Assembly (NCBI GenBank): GCA_024998565.1
Contig: JACOEM010000009.1
Coordinates: 124,001 to 188,000 of the forward strand
DNA: 64,000 bases
Direction of reading: 5' to 3'
Source: Nitrospira sp.
GTDB taxonomy: Bacteria; Nitrospirota; Nitrospiria; Nitrospirales; Nitrospiraceae
Shown here one piece after another: positions 9,057 to 17,544 of the stretch. The notes below the pieces were generated by a model. The model saw nothing but the letters and a program-made list of their open reading frames with translations. It ran no database searches and was not told where the DNA came from. Both the position numbers and the translations under genes were made by a program. Position 1 is the first letter of the stretch; every line of letters starts with the position of its first letter.

Positions 9057-10102
9057 AGTGGCGCGCATGATATGGTCCGCTGCACCTGTGGAAATTCGAT
9101 ACGAAAGGTCGTGCCCACCCCCACGTCGCTTTCGACGCAAATATGACCGTCCATTTTCGAGATCACCGACATCACATTGTACAACCCCAACCCTGTGCCT
9201 TTCCCGGGAGGTTTGGTGGTATAGAGCGGTTCAAAGATTTTTGAGAAAGCTTCCTTGGGAATGCCGCACCCGGTATCGCTGACTGAGGCACTGACCTGTC
9301 CGTCCGGCCCGACGGTGGTTTGGAGCGTCAATGTGCCGTGATCCTTGATGGCCTGGACCGCGTTCGTGATCAGATTGACGAAGACATGCAGGAGTTCGTC
9401 GGGATTGCCCATTACGCTGGCTTCGTCCGCATAGCGTTTGACAACGGTGACGTCTTGCAGCGTCACGGCATAACGGGCGATTCTCAGCGCTTCGTCCAGT
9501 TTGGTGTTGAGGTTGACCATGACCTCCTCACCGGCTCCGTTGCGTCTGGCGTAGCGGGTCAGGTCGCGACAGATGGCGCTGGTGCGCTTGACGGCCTGCG
9601 TGATGTCGCGAGCCTGCTCGTGGACGACCGCGAGGTCCTGTTCGTCTTCCAGATTTTCGGCCAGTCCGAGAATCAACTGCAGCGGATTGTTGATGTCGTG
9701 CGCGATGCCGGCCGCGAAAGAACCCAACCCGGCAAGTTTGTCGGCCTGGAACAATTCAGCTTCCAATTTCGACTGATGTTGGACGAGTTTCCAGAGCAGC
9801 CTGGTGGCGGCCCCGCTCAGGACCTCGGCGCCGGGACGCTTCAGGGTGTGGATGAGCGGTTCCATGGATGGGTCACCGGTCACATCCATGATCAGGTTCA
9901 CGCCATGATTCTGGATGAGATCCTGTACCCGCTCCGCAACCAGCACATTCAGGTCTCGCGCCCGCTTGAGTCCCGGAGCCGTCGGATCCCTGTCCGCAAT
10001 GCCGACGATCTCCACATCCGGAATCTGATGGAGGAGATCCAGGAGGGCGGTTCCACCTTTCCCGGCACCGATGATGGCGATTCTCGTCGAGCAGAGTTTC
10101 AT
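9053..10102 (-). CDS. Soluble histidine kinase with N-terminal Rossmann-like domain
   Basis: This 349-aa cytoplasmic protein opens with a nucleotide-binding Rossmann pattern (RIAIIGAGKGGTALLDLL, then VEIVGIADRDP and GVNLIMDVTGDP) of the dinucleotide-dehydrogenase or CoA-binding type. After residue 115 it becomes a histidine kinase: phosphoacceptor His135 in AAGIAHDINNPLQ, then N, G1 and G2 boxes (NAVQAIKD, DTGCGIPKEA, GKGTGLGLYNVM). It has no membrane segment. The start at 10102 has CGGA about 8 bases upstream and places the Rossmann strand right at the N-terminus. The next kinase gene starts inside its stop codon (ATGA). Sensing of NAD(H) or another nucleotide is suggested by the fusion but not shown. 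Confidence 0.88.
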   Translation of the reverse strand: MKLCSTRIAIIGAGKGGTALLDLLHQIPDVEIVGIADRDPTAPGLKRARDLNVLVAERVQDLIQNHGVNLIMDVTGDPSMEPLIHTLKRPGAEVLSGAATRLLWKLVQHQSKLEAELFQADKLAGLGSFAAGIAHDINNPLQLILGLAENLEDEQDLAVVHEQARDITQAVKRTSAICRDLTRYARRNGAGEEVMVNLNTKLDEALRIARYAVTLQDVTVVKRYADEASVMGNPDELLHVFVNLITNAVQAIKDHGTLTLQTTVGPDGQVSASVSDTGCGIPKEAFSKIFEPLYTTKPPGKGTGLGLYNVMSVISKMDGHICVESDVGVGTTFRIEFPQVQRTISCAPL

Positions 10103-10167
10103 GGCCGCATTCCGTGGTGTGTTGCGAGAACCGATCTGCAGGGAGCCTGACTGACTCGCACCTTTTT

Positions 10168-10196
10168 GTCGGGGAGGCCCGGGAGACCTCCCCGAC
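10168..10196. other. Hairpin between response regulator and kinase genes
   Basis: A perfect 10-bp stem (GTCGGGGAGG/CCTCCCCGAC) with a 9-base loop lies in the 131-base gap inside the signalling operon. On the transcribed minus strand it is followed by A residues, not U, so it is not a standard terminator. It may stabilise or process the message. Confidence 0.5.
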
Positions 10197-10233
10197 GTGG
10201 AGGGTGTGGCGCTGCCGGTCGGTATGGGTGACG

Positions 10234-10668
10234 TTACAGTTGGGCAAGTTCCCGCTGTTCCATCGCCCTGGCCACGGCCGTGCGGAGCTTTTCCCCTTCG
10301 ACCGGTTTGACCAGATAGTCGACCACGCCGCTTCGCAAAAAGGAGGTGGCCATGTCGGTGTCGGGGAAGCCGGTCAGCACAATGATCGGGACACGCGGCC
10401 ACTCCTGTTGGAAGTAGGCAATGGCCTCAACTCCGTTGATCTTCGGCATGCGGATGTCACAGATGAGGACGTCCAGTAGCAGCCGGTTTTCTCCGGTGTT
10501 GATGGCTTCGATGGCTTTTTCGCCGTTCTCTGCCTCGATGACCTCGTACCCGGCCTTCTGCAGTGTCATGCGAACGACTTTGCGAATGTCCGGTTCATCG
10601 TCGACCACAAGCACCCGGCCGTTGCAGGCGGACTCACTCATGAAGAAGCCCGATTTAAATTCTCCCAT
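10234..10668 (-). CDS. Single-domain response regulator
   Basis: This 144-aa protein is a CheY-like receiver with no output domain. It shows the acidic pair in VLVVDDEPDIRK, the phosphorylated Asp in LICDIRMPKING, the conserved Thr in IIVLTGFPDTD and Lys in YLVKPVEGEKL. The start at 10668 is fixed by a strong AAGGAGGGG about 4 bases upstream. It is the first gene of the minus-strand signalling operon, so it probably receives phosphate from one or both downstream kinases. With no DNA-binding part it most likely works by protein contact or in a phosphorelay. Confidence 0.93.
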   Translation of the reverse strand: MGEFKSGFFMSESACNGRVLVVDDEPDIRKVVRMTLQKAGYEVIEAENGEKAIEAINTGENRLLLDVLICDIRMPKINGVEAIAYFQQEWPRVPIIVLTGFPDTDMATSFLRSGVVDYLVKPVEGEKLRTAVARAMEQRELAQL

Positions 10669-10810
10669 GATCCCCTCCTTGATGGTTGTGTCGATGGTTG
10701 ATGTCATCTGCCGTCCTTGCTGGTGAGTAACAGCAACAGACATGCCAATGAAGGAAGTCTGAAGAAGGACGTGATTTCAGTATGTTAGGAAAAGTAAGTG
10801 AGGAGGAGTT

Positions 10811-10841
10811 CCGGCCTGGTGGTTGGGATCCACCAGGCCGG
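10811..10841. other. Strong 12-bp hairpin
   Basis: CCGGCCTGGTGG pairs perfectly with CCACCAGGCCGG around the loop TTGGGAT. It sits downstream of the minus-strand lipoprotein-like gene and upstream of the response regulator operon. No U tract follows on either strand. It may be a factor-assisted terminator between the two units. Confidence 0.5.
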
Positions 10842-10944
10842 GTGAAATGCACCACCGGCTTGTCGATCAGATTTGGAACTGGAACGATTCAGCAGGCCGT
10901 GGCTGTGGAGCGGACCGGTCGAGACCGGTTCCGATAAAGAGGCG

Positions 10945-11307
10945 CTATTTAGCCGGGGTGTTGCCGAAGAAATGTAAGTCTTTCTCGCCCCGGAGATGTG
11001 CCGGGGTGACGACGTATTCTCCGCCCAGGGCCGGGCTCCAGATTTTTTCAGCCGTCACTTTGTCCCCGCCGGTGAAGATAAACCCCATTCCTCCGGCGAC
11101 CGCGCCGAGCACGGCGACGGCCATTTTGATGCCGCCATAGGGCAGTGTCAGGAAGTAACTTCCCAATCCTTGAATGGCTTCCGACCCGGAACCTGCGGCT
11201 GCGGCTGTTCGCACGGACAGGGTCGACTGGCATCCGAGGACAAGCAGTACGGCGCACAGAGTGATCCGTGTCAGGCGGCGGGGGCGACGTGAATGTGGCT
11301 GGGCCAT
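10945..11307 (-). CDS. Small exported or lipoprotein-like membrane protein, unknown function
   Basis: The protein has 120 aa. A basic N-terminus is followed by a hydrophobic segment ending in VLLVLGCQST, which resembles a lipobox with the lipidated Cys near residue 26; cleavage by signal peptidase I after AAAAG is the alternative. A second hydrophobic Gly-rich stretch (MAVAVLGAVAGGMGFIFTGG) lies near residues 60-80. The C-terminal part is polar (SPALGGEYVVTPAHLRG). Start at 11307 has AAGGAG about 7 bases upstream. No family recognised. It diverges from the bolA gene. A small ACCGGT-CGAG-ACCGGT hairpin follows its stop (about 10916-10931). Confidence 0.7.
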   Translation of the reverse strand: MAQPHSRRPRRLTRITLCAVLLVLGCQSTLSVRTAAAAGSGSEAIQGLGSYFLTLPYGGIKMAVAVLGAVAGGMGFIFTGGDKVTAEKIWSPALGGEYVVTPAHLRGEKDLHFFGNTPAK

Positions 11308-11486
11308 GAGTCTTCTCCTTTCATCCTGGATGAGTGCGAGGTCCGGATATGTTTGCGCAATAGCGCAGTGTAGCGGGCTGTCCATCAAATATCCATGCGT
11401 TCGACACCCGGTTGTCCTGCTCAGCATTGAAATCGTCTGTGGTTCAGATTGCCTTCGGCTTCCCGTATGCGTTATTCTCCAGAAAG

Positions 11487-11732
11487 ATGATTACCGCAGA
11501 GGCTGTGACCGCATTCATTCGTCAGGTGTTTCCTGATGCTGCCGTGACCGTGATCGATAAGACCGGTACGCAGGACCATTTGATCGTGCGAGTGACCTCG
11601 GGCGGATTTCTCGGCAAGAATCTTCTGGACCGACATCGGATGGTCTACCAGGCCCTGGCCGCTCCGATGAAAGACGGACGTATCCATGCCCTGGAGATTA
11701 CAGCCAAGACCCCGGAAGAAGTGAACACATAA
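11487..11732 (+). CDS. BolA/IbaG-family protein
   Basis: This is an 81-aa BolA-fold protein. Its VRVTSGGFLGKNLLDRHRMVYQAL matches the family's helix-turn region (typically F.GK..v.RHR.Vy..L), and the central His of the RHR segment is a usual [2Fe-2S] ligand in BolA-glutaredoxin complexes. The start at 11487 gives the family length; a further in-frame start at 11412 would add an unrelated leader. The monothiol glutaredoxin gene begins 12 bases after its stop, the classical partner arrangement, so the two probably act together in iron-sulfur cluster trafficking or iron sensing. Confidence 0.9.
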   Translation: MITAEAVTAFIRQVFPDAAVTVIDKTGTQDHLIVRVTSGGFLGKNLLDRHRMVYQALAAPMKDGRIHALEITAKTPEEVNT

Positions 11733-11744
11733 GAGGAGGGACAG

Positions 11745-12071
11745 ATGGCTGACCCGATCGAAGAAGAAATTCAACAAGAAATCAAAGCGAACAAGATTCT
11801 GATCTACGGCAAGGGCACGAAAGCCATGCCGATGTGCGGGTTTACGAGGGAAACCATGCACTTTTTCGAAAAATACGGCTATCCCTACGAACTGATCGAC
11901 GTCTTGTCCCAGCCGGCCAAACGCGAAGCGTTGACCAGATTGACGAACTGGCCGACGCTGCCCAAGGTGTTCATCGACGGGCAGTTTTACGGCGACACGG
12001 ATATTCTAGACCCCATGGAAGCCAAGGGTGAAGTGATGCCCTTGCTCAAGAAGGCGTTCGAAGCTGAATAA
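11745..12071 (+). CDS. Monothiol glutaredoxin (Grx4/GrxD family) with CGFT site
   Basis: This 108-aa thioredoxin-fold protein binds and transfers [2Fe-2S] clusters with glutathione. KGTKAMPMCGFT is the family active site but carries Thr where CGFS proteins have Ser. WPTLPKVFIDGQFYGDTDIL gives the conserved TVP-like cis-Pro loop and glutathione-binding GG/D region. The ATG has GAGGAGGGAC just upstream. It is coupled to the BolA gene by 12 bases. The length equals ordinary single-domain monothiol glutaredoxins, so nothing appears missing. Confidence 0.93.
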   Translation: MADPIEEEIQQEIKANKILIYGKGTKAMPMCGFTRETMHFFEKYGYPYELIDVLSQPAKREALTRLTNWPTLPKVFIDGQFYGDTDILDPMEAKGEVMPLLKKAFEAE

Positions 12072-12230
12072 GCACGCTGAGCCCGCGTCCGTTTTTGACT
12101 CCGATCTGTAACCGGCCTTCGCGGGCAGTCGGTTGGATCCCCGTCTACGCACGAGTTCGTGAGTCCCTCCAGGTTCGTCGTATCTGCTTGCCCGGATTCA
12201 CCCGTGCCGATAGAATCCCTCCTGCGTGTC

Positions 12231-13667
12231 ATGAGTGAGGATTTCCAACCCAAGAGTCCACTGTGTGTCGATCTTGATGGCACGCTCATCAAGACCGATC
12301 TGCTGTGGGAATCGCTGCTGGCGCTGCTGAAGCAGAGTCCGCTCTCGGTCTTTCAGCTTCCCTTCTGGTTGCTGAAGGGCAAAGCTTCTTTCAAGCATGA
12401 AATTGCCCGCCGGGTGACGCTCGATGCCAGCACGCTCCCGTATGACCAGGCTCTGCTCGAGTTTCTCTCCAACGAACGCCGGTCGGGCCGTGAGCTGGTG
12501 CTGGCCACAGCCAGTCACGTGACGTTTGCCCGCGCTGTGGAGGCTCATCTCGGGCTGTTCGATGAGCGGGTGTTCGGGAGCGATGCCTCGACCAACCTCA
12601 AAGGTGCACGCAAGGTTGCCCTCCTGGTAGAGCGATACGGGGTTCGCCGCTTTGCCTATGCGGGAAATTCGACCGCCGATTTGCCGGTGTGGGCCGAGGC
12701 TAACGAAGCGATCGTCGTGAATGCCTCTGCCGGATTGGTGAGTCGCGCGCAAACGCTGACCCCGGTGAGTCGTGTGTTCAGCGAGCCGGTGACCTGGTTG
12801 AGGCAGGTGGCCAAGGCCTTGCGCGTGCATCAGTGGGCGAAGAATGTGCTGGTGTTTATCCCGGTGGTCGCCTCGCATCAAATCACCAACCGAGCCCTGA
12901 TGCTGCAGGCCACCCTGGCATTCCTGTCATTCAGTTTCTCCGCCTCTGCCGTCTATATCGTCAATGACTGCCTCGACCTCGCGTCCGACCGCCGGCACCC
13001 CCGGAAAAAATACCGTCCCTTTGCGTCCGGTACCCTCTCGATTCCGTTCGGGCTCCTCTTGGCTGCAGGGTGTCTGGTGGGAGGGCTTATACTGGCGATG
13101 GCGCTGCCCTCGCCATTTCTACCGGTGCTGGCCGGCTACCTGGTTCTGACGACGGGGTATTCGTTCTATTTGAAACAGTTCGTGCTGCTGGATGTGATTG
13201 TATTGGCTCAACTCTACACCGTGCGGGTATACGGAGGCGGGGCTGCGACGGGGGTGGCTCCCTCCCATTGGCTGCTGACGTTCTCGTTGTTTCTCTTCCT
13301 GAGTCTGGCTTTGGTGAAGCGGTTTACCGAATTGCGGCTCACCGGTGAGGCCGAAGGGAAGGAACTACACGGGCGAGGGTACTGGGTGACGGATCTCGAA
13401 CATATCTCGAGTATCGGCACGGCGAGTGGGTTGCTGGCGGTGCTGGTTCTGGCGCTCTACATCAGCAGTAAAGAAGTGCTGCTGCTGTACACCCATGCGG
13501 AGGTTTTGTGGCTGGTCTGTCCGGTAATGCTGTATTGGATCAGTCGAGTCTGGATGCTGGCCTACCGGAATCGAATGGATGATGATCCGGTAGTATTCGC
13601 GGTCAAGGATTCAAAAAGTTATCTCATGGCGGCGATCATCGGAGCCATTCTCTTCTTGGCCACGTGA
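12231..13667 (+). CDS. HAD phosphatase-UbiA prenyltransferase fusion
   Basis: This two-domain protein of 478 aa has a HAD-type domain in residues 1-190, with the nucleophile motif CVDLDGTLIKTD, the Thr/Ser step (LATASHVT) and a late acidic motif (AYAGNSTADLPVW). Residues 200-478 form a polytopic UbiA domain with HQWAKNVLVF and the Asp-rich NDCLDLASDRRHPRK that binds prenyl diphosphate-Mg2+. UbiA members of this subtype attach polyprenyl groups to small acceptors (for example phosphoribosyl diphosphate), and the HAD part may remove a phosphate from product or acceptor. The start is the ATG before SEDFQPK; no clear Shine-Dalgarno supports it and earlier in-frame codons exist. Confidence 0.85.
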   Translation: MSEDFQPKSPLCVDLDGTLIKTDLLWESLLALLKQSPLSVFQLPFWLLKGKASFKHEIARRVTLDASTLPYDQALLEFLSNERRSGRELVLATASHVTFARAVEAHLGLFDERVFGSDASTNLKGARKVALLVERYGVRRFAYAGNSTADLPVWAEANEAIVVNASAGLVSRAQTLTPVSRVFSEPVTWLRQVAKALRVHQWAKNVLVFIPVVASHQITNRALMLQATLAFLSFSFSASAVYIVNDCLDLASDRRHPRKKYRPFASGTLSIPFGLLLAAGCLVGGLILAMALPSPFLPVLAGYLVLTTGYSFYLKQFVLLDVIVLAQLYTVRVYGGGAATGVAPSHWLLTFSLFLFLSLALVKRFTELRLTGEAEGKELHGRGYWVTDLEHISSIGTASGLLAVLVLALYISSKEVLLLYTHAEVLWLVCPVMLYWISRVWMLAYRNRMDDDPVVFAVKDSKSYLMAAIIGAILFLAT

Positions 13668-13679
13668 GTGTGCGCCTCA

Positions 13680-14414
13680 TTAAATGCCCCATCCGCCGCT
13701 GAGGTGCAGATTGGCGCCGTTGACGTAGCGCGCCTCCTCGCTGAGCAAGTATCGCACGGCTGCGACCGTATCTCCCACGCTCCCGATGTATCCGGCTGGA
13801 ATTCGTTTGACCACACCGGCCAATTCCTCAGGAGGCGCGCTGCCTGAATCGATGAAACCCGGAGAGATGGCGTTGACGGTAATGCCGTAGGGGGCGAGCA
13901 GTTTTGCCAACGTCCTGGTGAGAATCAACACGCCGGCTTTGGCGATATAGTGCCCCGTCACCTCCGGCTGGGCCACCATTTGGTCCGCATTGGCCATGCT
14001 GAAGTTGATGATGCGTCCCTGCTTCCGTGCCTTCATCCCGGGTGCGACTGCCTGCCCAAGATAGAAAATCGGGTGCAAGTTGCCCTCGAACATTTCACGC
14101 CAGCCCGCCGGCGTCTCGTCGAAGAGATTGACGCGGTGATAGGGGCCGGCGCCGTTGATCAGGGCGTCGATTCTTCCCCACCGGCTTTCGACCTGGGAGA
14201 CCAAGTCGCCGGCGGCCTGCGGGTCGGACACGTCGCATTGCACCGCCAAGGCTTGCCCCCCGCGTGCCTTGATGGCCGCGCTGGTTTCATCTGCGGCCGC
14301 GTTGCTGGTGCGGTAGCAGATCGCCACGGACCACTGTTGGGCGGCGAGATCCAACGCGATGGCGCGGCCGATTCCTTTTGCGCCGCCGGTGATGAGGGCA
14401 ACTTTATTCGTCAT
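13680..14414 (-). CDS. Short-chain dehydrogenase/reductase (FabG-like)
   Basis: This is a 244-aa SDR oxidoreductase. TGGAKGIG at residues 9-16 is the NADP(H)-binding loop, NGAG the structural motif, and the catalytic set is Ser in NFSMAN with YIAK (Tyr-x-x-x-Lys). ISPGFIDSG follows, as in classical SDRs. The protein resembles 3-oxoacyl-ACP reductases in length but its substrate is open. It is the last gene of a minus-strand run behind two glycosyltransferase-like genes (11-base gap), which may point to a role in modifying a sugar or lipid rather than fatty acid synthesis. Confidence 0.88.
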   Translation of the reverse strand: MTNKVALITGGAKGIGRAIALDLAAQQWSVAICYRTSNAAADETSAAIKARGGQALAVQCDVSDPQAAGDLVSQVESRWGRIDALINGAGPYHRVNLFDETPAGWREMFEGNLHPIFYLGQAVAPGMKARKQGRIINFSMANADQMVAQPEVTGHYIAKAGVLILTRTLAKLLAPYGITVNAISPGFIDSGSAPPEELAGVVKRIPAGYIGSVGDTVAAVRYLLSEEARYVNGANLHLSGGWGI

Positions 14415-14425
14415 AGGGGACTCCG

Positions 14426-15178
14426 TTAAGTATGGCGCGTGCGCAGGCGTTTCGCGAGCAACTCCAGTGTACCGGCCGTTCGTTGCGAATACACTCGTTC
14501 CTGCTTGGGGCGCTTTTTATCCGCTGCGCAGTCGTCGATCAAGGCGTGAAGATCGTCGAGGGTGTCCACGTCGCTCCAGGCCGGCAGGAGGGCGGTCTTC
14601 AATCCTGCGGCCGCAGCTTTCTGCTGCGTGAGTCCCATGACCTGGTCCGTCGACCACGGAATATCCGCGAATAGCTCGGGGTGAGGGGCCGTCATGCCGA
14701 TCAGATAGTAGCCGCCGTCTTTCGCCGGACCGAGGACCAGGTCGTGCCGGGTGAGCGACTGCACCGCATCGCGGTAATGGGTCAGGGGGAGAGAGGGGAC
14801 GTCGGTTCCCACGAGGAAAACGTGCCGGTACCCTCGGGCGAAGAGCGTCCTGAACGCCTGCGCCATCCTGTCCCCCAGGTGGTCGCCTTGTTGATCGAGG
14901 AGCGTGACTCCATGGCGCGCTTCCATGATTCTGAAAAAGACATGGGTGCTCGAGGGTGCACAGGCCAGAAAGCGATCGACGGGAAGTTTGAACTTATGCG
15001 CCGCCGCTTTGGTGCGCTCGAGGGTGTCGAGGACGAAGCTGCCGTGAAGGGTGGCGGCCTCGTCTTCGGTCAGACCCGGGCAGAGGCGTGTTTTGACCTG
15101 TCCAGGGATCGGAGCCTTGGCGAAGATCACCAGGGCTGCCGAAGCGGGCTGTTTGCGGTCCGAGGGGGGAGCACTCAT
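14426..15178 (-). CDS. TIGR04282-type (DUF2064) glycosyltransferase-like protein
   Basis: This 250-aa protein has the GT-A-like signature of the DUF2064/TIGR04282 family: VIFAKAPIPGQVKTRLCP at the nucleotide site, LVGTDVPSLPL with the metal-binding Asp, and GPAKDGGYYLIGM. Members are regularly paired with a TIGR04283 glycosyltransferase, which is exactly the gene that ends 4 bases upstream here. The donor and acceptor of this pair are not known to me. Confidence 0.9.
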   Translation of the reverse strand: MSAPPSDRKQPASAALVIFAKAPIPGQVKTRLCPGLTEDEAATLHGSFVLDTLERTKAAAHKFKLPVDRFLACAPSSTHVFFRIMEARHGVTLLDQQGDHLGDRMAQAFRTLFARGYRHVFLVGTDVPSLPLTHYRDAVQSLTRHDLVLGPAKDGGYYLIGMTAPHPELFADIPWSTDQVMGLTQQKAAAAGLKTALLPAWSDVDTLDDLHALIDDCAADKKRPKQERVYSQRTAGTLELLAKRLRTRHT

Positions 15179-15182
15179 GGAT

Positions 15183-15911
15183 TTATCTCACAATGCGGTA
15201 AAAATGTTGAAGTCGATCGGGGCTGACTCCGATCCAGTACAGGAAGCGGAGGGTCCACATCAACAGAATTGTGCGGACCGGGCCGTTCCGTTCCCATCGC
15301 CGGAAGGCGGTGACCACCTGATGATGCAGCGGGGCGAGACGTCCTGCGCGTTTGAGGCGGCGGGAGAACTCGATGTCTTCCATCAACGGGATCTCTGCAA
15401 AGCGTCCGATCCGCTCGAAGACTTCTCGTCGGACGAAGAGGGCCTGGTCACCTGTGGCAATGCCGCTCCAGCGGGAACGCAGATTCATCATGTGCCCGAC
15501 GAGTCGGGCTATCGGACGAGGGGAGTCGAAGCGGACGTCGAAGCGTCCGCCCACACAAGCCTGGTCGGACAGCGTGGTGGCGATGGCCTGGCGGGCATTC
15601 GACGGGAGTTGGGTATCGGCGTGAAGGAACAGGAACACCTCGCACCGGCTGGCGGCTGCACCGGCGTTGAGCTGCCGCGCCCGGCCCGCCGGAGCCTTCA
15701 GAAGGCGGATTGTCGGCGATGTCGGTGCGGGGCCTGAGCAGGGCCTGTTCTGGAGGTGGACGGTCTGCGACTCCACGACGGCGCACGTCTGATCCGAACT
15801 GCCGCCGTCCACAATAACGAGTTCGTCGAATCCGAGCGTGGCCGTGCGTGAAAGGGTGTGACCGATACCGCGGGCTTCGTTGAGAACCGGGATGATGACG
15901 GCAATGGTCAT
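15183..15911 (-). CDS. TIGR04283-type family 2 glycosyltransferase
   Basis: This is a 242-aa inverting GT2-fold enzyme. IIPVLNEARGIGHTL and LVIVDGGSSDQT form the nucleotide-sugar site, FLFLHADTQLP carries the DxD-like metal motif, and GDQALFVRREVFERIGRF with LMEDIEFSRRLKR gives the acceptor and catalytic-base region (ED). A hydrophobic tail near 215-230 suggests membrane contact. It partners with the DUF2064 gene 4 bases downstream, a common pair. Confidence 0.9.
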   Translation of the reverse strand: MTIAVIIPVLNEARGIGHTLSRTATLGFDELVIVDGGSSDQTCAVVESQTVHLQNRPCSGPAPTSPTIRLLKAPAGRARQLNAGAAASRCEVFLFLHADTQLPSNARQAIATTLSDQACVGGRFDVRFDSPRPIARLVGHMMNLRSRWSGIATGDQALFVRREVFERIGRFAEIPLMEDIEFSRRLKRAGRLAPLHHQVVTAFRRWERNGPVRTILLMWTLRFLYWIGVSPDRLQHFYRIVR

Positions 15912-15976
15912 CGACGGGAGAGGAAAAGCGATGAATTCACCGGCCTGCTCTTAGGATGGATACGGCACGCGGCTTT

Positions 15977-16390
15977 TCAGGTCGCCTGTTTCGGCTCGTT
16001 GAACATGAAATACATCACGACGACGACGGTGGACCAGAACACCACCTGCTTGTGCCAGAACAGCACCTCGCCATAATGGAAAAATGCCAGACTGATCAGG
16101 ACGGATCCGGCCATCAGAGAGTAACGAATCGTCGGATTTTCGACCACGGCATTGGCCCAGACGGCGATGCCGCTGAAGTAGATCAACAGGGGCACGACGT
16201 TGATTTCGAACCCTCCGCTGATGGAGAGGAACACGTCGAGAAAGCCGATGAACATCAAGGCTGTGCCGACCATCATCCCGGCGACATGCGCCTGGCGGTC
16301 CGAGCCGCTTTCCTCTTCTGGGCCTTCCTGGTTCGAGGAGGGCCTGGACGGACGGGTCGAGGGATCTGGAAGGTCGCTGGGTGGTGCCAT
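15977..16390 (-). CDS. Small polytopic membrane protein, unknown function
   Basis: The protein has 137 aa with no recognised family. A Pro/Ser-rich hydrophilic N-terminus of about 35 residues is followed by four hydrophobic helices (MMVGTALMFIGFLDVFLSI, VVPLLIYFSGIAVWANAV, YSLMAGSVLISLAFF and VVFWSTVVVVMYFMF). The start lies 2 bases after the stop of the dCTP-deaminase-like gene, so it is probably cotranscribed. Confidence 0.7.
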   Translation of the reverse strand: MAPPSDLPDPSTRPSRPSSNQEGPEEESGSDRQAHVAGMMVGTALMFIGFLDVFLSISGGFEINVVPLLIYFSGIAVWANAVVENPTIRYSLMAGSVLISLAFFHYGEVLFWHKQVVFWSTVVVVMYFMFNEPKQAT

Positions 16391-16392
16391 GT

Positions 16393-17544
16393 TTAGGCCT
16401 TAAAGTGCTTGCTGAGGGTGAGGGCTTGCCGTTGGTATGACGAGCCGAGTGCCGTCCCATATACCTGTGTCGGCACCGTGAGCATCCGATCATACACTAC
16501 TTTGAAGAAGGTTTGCCCGTCATGAATGAGGAACGGGACATCGTGCGGGCGGACTTCCAGGACGACCTGAGTGCCCCGCATCTTACCGTCTCCATACCCG
16601 AACCCCGGGTCGAAGAAGCCGGCATAATGGGTGCGCAGTTCGCCGCAGGCTGCTTCGTAGGCGACCATCTCCGCGGCATAACCCGGGGGCACCCGAATAC
16701 GCTCTTTCGACGCCAGGATATAAAACTCCTCCGGTTCCAGGAGGAGACTGTCCTGCCGGTGCCGTTTTAGGGGCTCCCAGAAGTCCAGTGCCGCATAATG
16801 TCCGATTTTCGCGAGATCGATGACATGGCTGTTCTTCTTGGCCCGGTAGCCGATGACCGCATCTTCCCGCGCACTTCCGGTGAGGTCTATCCGCAGGAAG
16901 AGACCGCGCTCGGTGCGGAATTCCTTCTGGGGGAGCGCCTTCGGGGGCGAGGCATTATGAAAGAGCAGCGGATCGGTTCCGTGGAGCTTTTGCAGGGCGG
17001 CGTCGGAGACCGTGGCATCGCCGCGCACGAAACGAATCTGATTCAGGGAGTCACCGGTGCGCACCTTGATGGCGAAAGAGCGCGGCACCACTTCCAGGTA
17101 GAGCGGGCCCCGGTAGCCGGCCCGGATTTCATCGAACCCCGCATTTAAGTCGGTCACGACGCGGGTGAAGACGTCCAGCCGTCCGGTGGTGCTTTTGGGA
17201 TTGGCGCGCGCGCGGAGCGTGGCCGGCAGGTCCAGTTGTTCGAGGAGCGGCACCAGATACACATGGCCCTTCTCGAGGATGGCGCCCTGCGTGAGGTCCA
17301 TCTCGTACATCACGAGGTCGGACTGATAAAAATCGAGCACATTGAGGCGGCTGCTGATCGCCGACAACTCCGGCAGGAAGCTGCTGATCAGCCGGTACGC
17401 TTTCTTTCCAAGGCGTAAGTCCAGGCTGGCCGGTTGAATTTGCCGGTCCTCGATCGGATGCTCCGATGTGATGGATCCACGGGCAATCAGCTGGGTGATG
17501 TGCTGGTAGGGCAGAATCCCTTTTGAAGAAGCGGCACGGGTCAC
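16393..17544 (-). CDS. dCTP deaminase family protein (long 2'-deoxycytidine 5'-triphosphate deaminase type)
   Basis: This 383-aa protein is about twice the length of the usual Dcd monomer and matches the long bacterial form, with two Dcd/dUTPase-like halves. The first half has ILPYQHITQLI and IQPASLDLRLG; the middle has LRARANPKSTTGRLDVFTR; the second half has AEMVAYEAACGELRTHYAGFFDPGFGYG. These resemble the substrate-binding and catalytic Glu regions of Dcd. The start is a GTG whose bases overlap the stop of the lysine aminomutase gene (GTGA, 17541-17544), implying coupled translation. Function in pyrimidine nucleotide supply is from the family. Confidence 0.85.
   Translation of the reverse strand: MTRAASSKGILPYQHITQLIARGSITSEHPIEDRQIQPASLDLRLGKKAYRLISSFLPELSAISSRLNVLDFYQSDLVMYEMDLTQGAILEKGHVYLVPLLEQLDLPATLRARANPKSTTGRLDVFTRVVTDLNAGFDEIRAGYRGPLYLEVVPRSFAIKVRTGDSLNQIRFVRGDATVSDAALQKLHGTDPLLFHNASPPKALPQKEFRTERGLFLRIDLTGSAREDAVIGYRAKKNSHVIDLAKIGHYAALDFWEPLKRHRQDSLLLEPEEFYILASKERIRVPPGYAAEMVAYEAACGELRTHYAGFFDPGFGYGDGKMRGTQVVLEVRPHDVPFLIHDGQTFFKVVYDRMLTVPTQVYGTALGSSYQRQALTLSKHFKA

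Noticed and set aside
10168..10196. Strong hairpin as an intrinsic terminator within the signalling operon
   Set aside because: On the transcribed strand it is followed by A residues and not by U, so only an RNA structure is reported.
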